Shown here piece after piece: positions 47,622 through 48,065 of a DNA stretch of 48,065 nucleotides. The DNA comes from Flavobacterium sp. ACAM 123 (lineage in GTDB: Bacteria; Bacteroidota; Bacteroidia; Flavobacteriales; Flavobacteriaceae). The position numbers and the translations under genes were made by a program. The stretch spans positions 1 through 48,065 of the forward strand of contig NZ_AJXL01000016.1 of assembly GCF_000264055.1 (NCBI RefSeq), given 5' to 3'. Below the pieces are notes generated by a model, which searched no databases, was not told the DNA's origin, and saw only the letters and a program-made list of their open reading frames with translations. Each line of letters opens with the position of its first letter. The stretch's first letter is position 1.

Positions 47622-48065
47622 ATGGATTTTACAAACCCTTTAGTTTATGGGGTTCCCTGTTTTTTAGGCTTTATCGCGATAGAGCTTACCTACAGCAAAG
47701 CTTTTGATAACAAACAACTATATAAATGGAAAGATTTATTATCAAGTTTATCACTTGGTCTAGGATCTGCTGTGGTTGCTGCACTCGTAAAAACAGTAGC
47801 CGTAATATTGGTTTTTAATTTTGCTTACGACCTTTTCAATCCAATTGTAGATGGAGTTCGCACCAATATTATGGGTTGGGAATCTTTTGGATATATTTGG
47901 TACATTTGGGTGATTTGTATGCTTTTGGATGATTTCTCTTATTACTGGTTTCATCGACAAAATCATATGATTCGGTTTTTATGGGCAGCACACATTGTGC
48001 ATCATTCTTCAGACAATTTTAATTTCGGGACTGCTGTCCGTAACGGTTGGTTTACCATTTTCTAT
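47622..48065 (+). CDS. Sterol desaturase/fatty acid hydroxylase family protein, 3' end outside window
   Basis: From the ATG at 47622 the frame is open for 148 codons to the window edge. It has three or four hydrophobic segments and the first di-iron histidine boxes of the family: HRQNH (His111 and His115) in YYWFHRQNHMIRFLW, and HIVHH (His124, His127, His128). The enzyme is expected to use a di-iron centre and oxygen to hydroxylate or desaturate a lipid in the inner membrane. The last histidine boxes lie beyond the edge. The start is the first ATG after an intergenic gap, so it is likely correct. Confidence 0.87.
   Translation, partial: MDFTNPLVYGVPCFLGFIAIELTYSKAFDNKQLYKWKDLLSSLSLGLGSAVVAALVKTVAVILVFNFAYDLFNPIVDGVRTNIMGWESFGYIWYIWVICMLLDDFSYYWFHRQNHMIRFLWAAHIVHHSSDNFNFGTAVRNGWFTIFY

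Noticed and set aside
47760..47966. 68-residue minus-strand open frame at the right edge
   Set aside because: It is antisense to the partial desaturase gene, which has clear histidine boxes and membrane segments.

Overview
This window looks like chromosomal DNA from a Bacteroidetes bacterium, most likely a Flavobacterium-type member of the Flavobacteriaceae. The base composition is strongly AT-rich. Ribosome binding sites are weak. Several start regions carry TAnnTTTG boxes, the -7 element typical of this phylum. The gene content fits too: class II-length ketol-acid reductoisomerase, a fused branched-chain 2-oxoacid dehydrogenase E1, a SUI1/YciH-like factor and DUF885 lipoprotein. All calls come from reading the sequence; no database search was run.

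Region 1 (1-6406) is accessory and partly decayed. A Fic-domain protein is followed by a long AEP-primase/helicase of the type reported in TOTE conflict systems. The primase-helicase frame is open from 1937 to 4936 except for one TAA at 2216-2218, which falls just before the primase DxD motif. The pair is preceded by an array of AATTAATTTTACC-like repeats and bracketed by a 68-bp imperfect direct repeat (33-100 and 5060-5127, 56 of 68 identical), with a strong terminator next to the right copy. This reads as an old mobile cassette that carries no visible integrase. Next comes a bestrophin-like channel pseudogene with a (ATT)9 tract and two in-frame stops.

Region 2 (6474-20637) is housekeeping and metabolic: an acyl-CoA dehydrogenase/oxidase, a luciferase-like flavin oxidoreductase, a GNAT - substrate-binding protein - transglutaminase-like group, an acyl-reductase-like SDR, a uridine phosphorylase-like enzyme, YciH/SUI1, a 2OG-Fe(II) oxygenase, the fused E1 and a DUF885 lipoprotein. 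A tiny membrane peptide without an ATG start is hidden at about 20000 on the minus strand.

Region 3 (20665-32672) has a large helical protein of unknown function, then leuA-leuB-ilvD-ilvB-ilvN-ilvC and acs. leuC and leuD are not in the window. A perfect 18-bp inverted repeat lies between ilvD and ilvB.

Region 4 (32678-38993) is the most interesting intact system. Seven co-directional, tightly packed genes encode an FAD oxidoreductase, a methyltransferase, a type III polyketide synthase, a FabZ-like dehydratase, a ketoacyl synthase, an acyl carrier protein and a phosphopantetheinyl transferase. I infer a dedicated acyl-chain supply feeding a chalcone-synthase-like enzyme, with methylation and oxidation or reduction, to make a phenolic lipid or pyrone. 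Convergent to the preceding acs gene lies a YhhN/TMEM86-like membrane protein broken by a frameshift at an A8 run.

Region 5 (39192-48065) has a DEDD-exonuclease fold protein with altered catalytic residues plus a cNMP/CBS/DUF294 nucleotidyltransferase. These are followed by a four-gene minus-strand operon (circularly permuted ATP-grasp, alpha-E, transglutaminase, zinc metallopeptidase) of the kind proposed to make and process an unknown peptide modification. A sterol desaturase/fatty acid hydroxylase family gene runs off the right edge.
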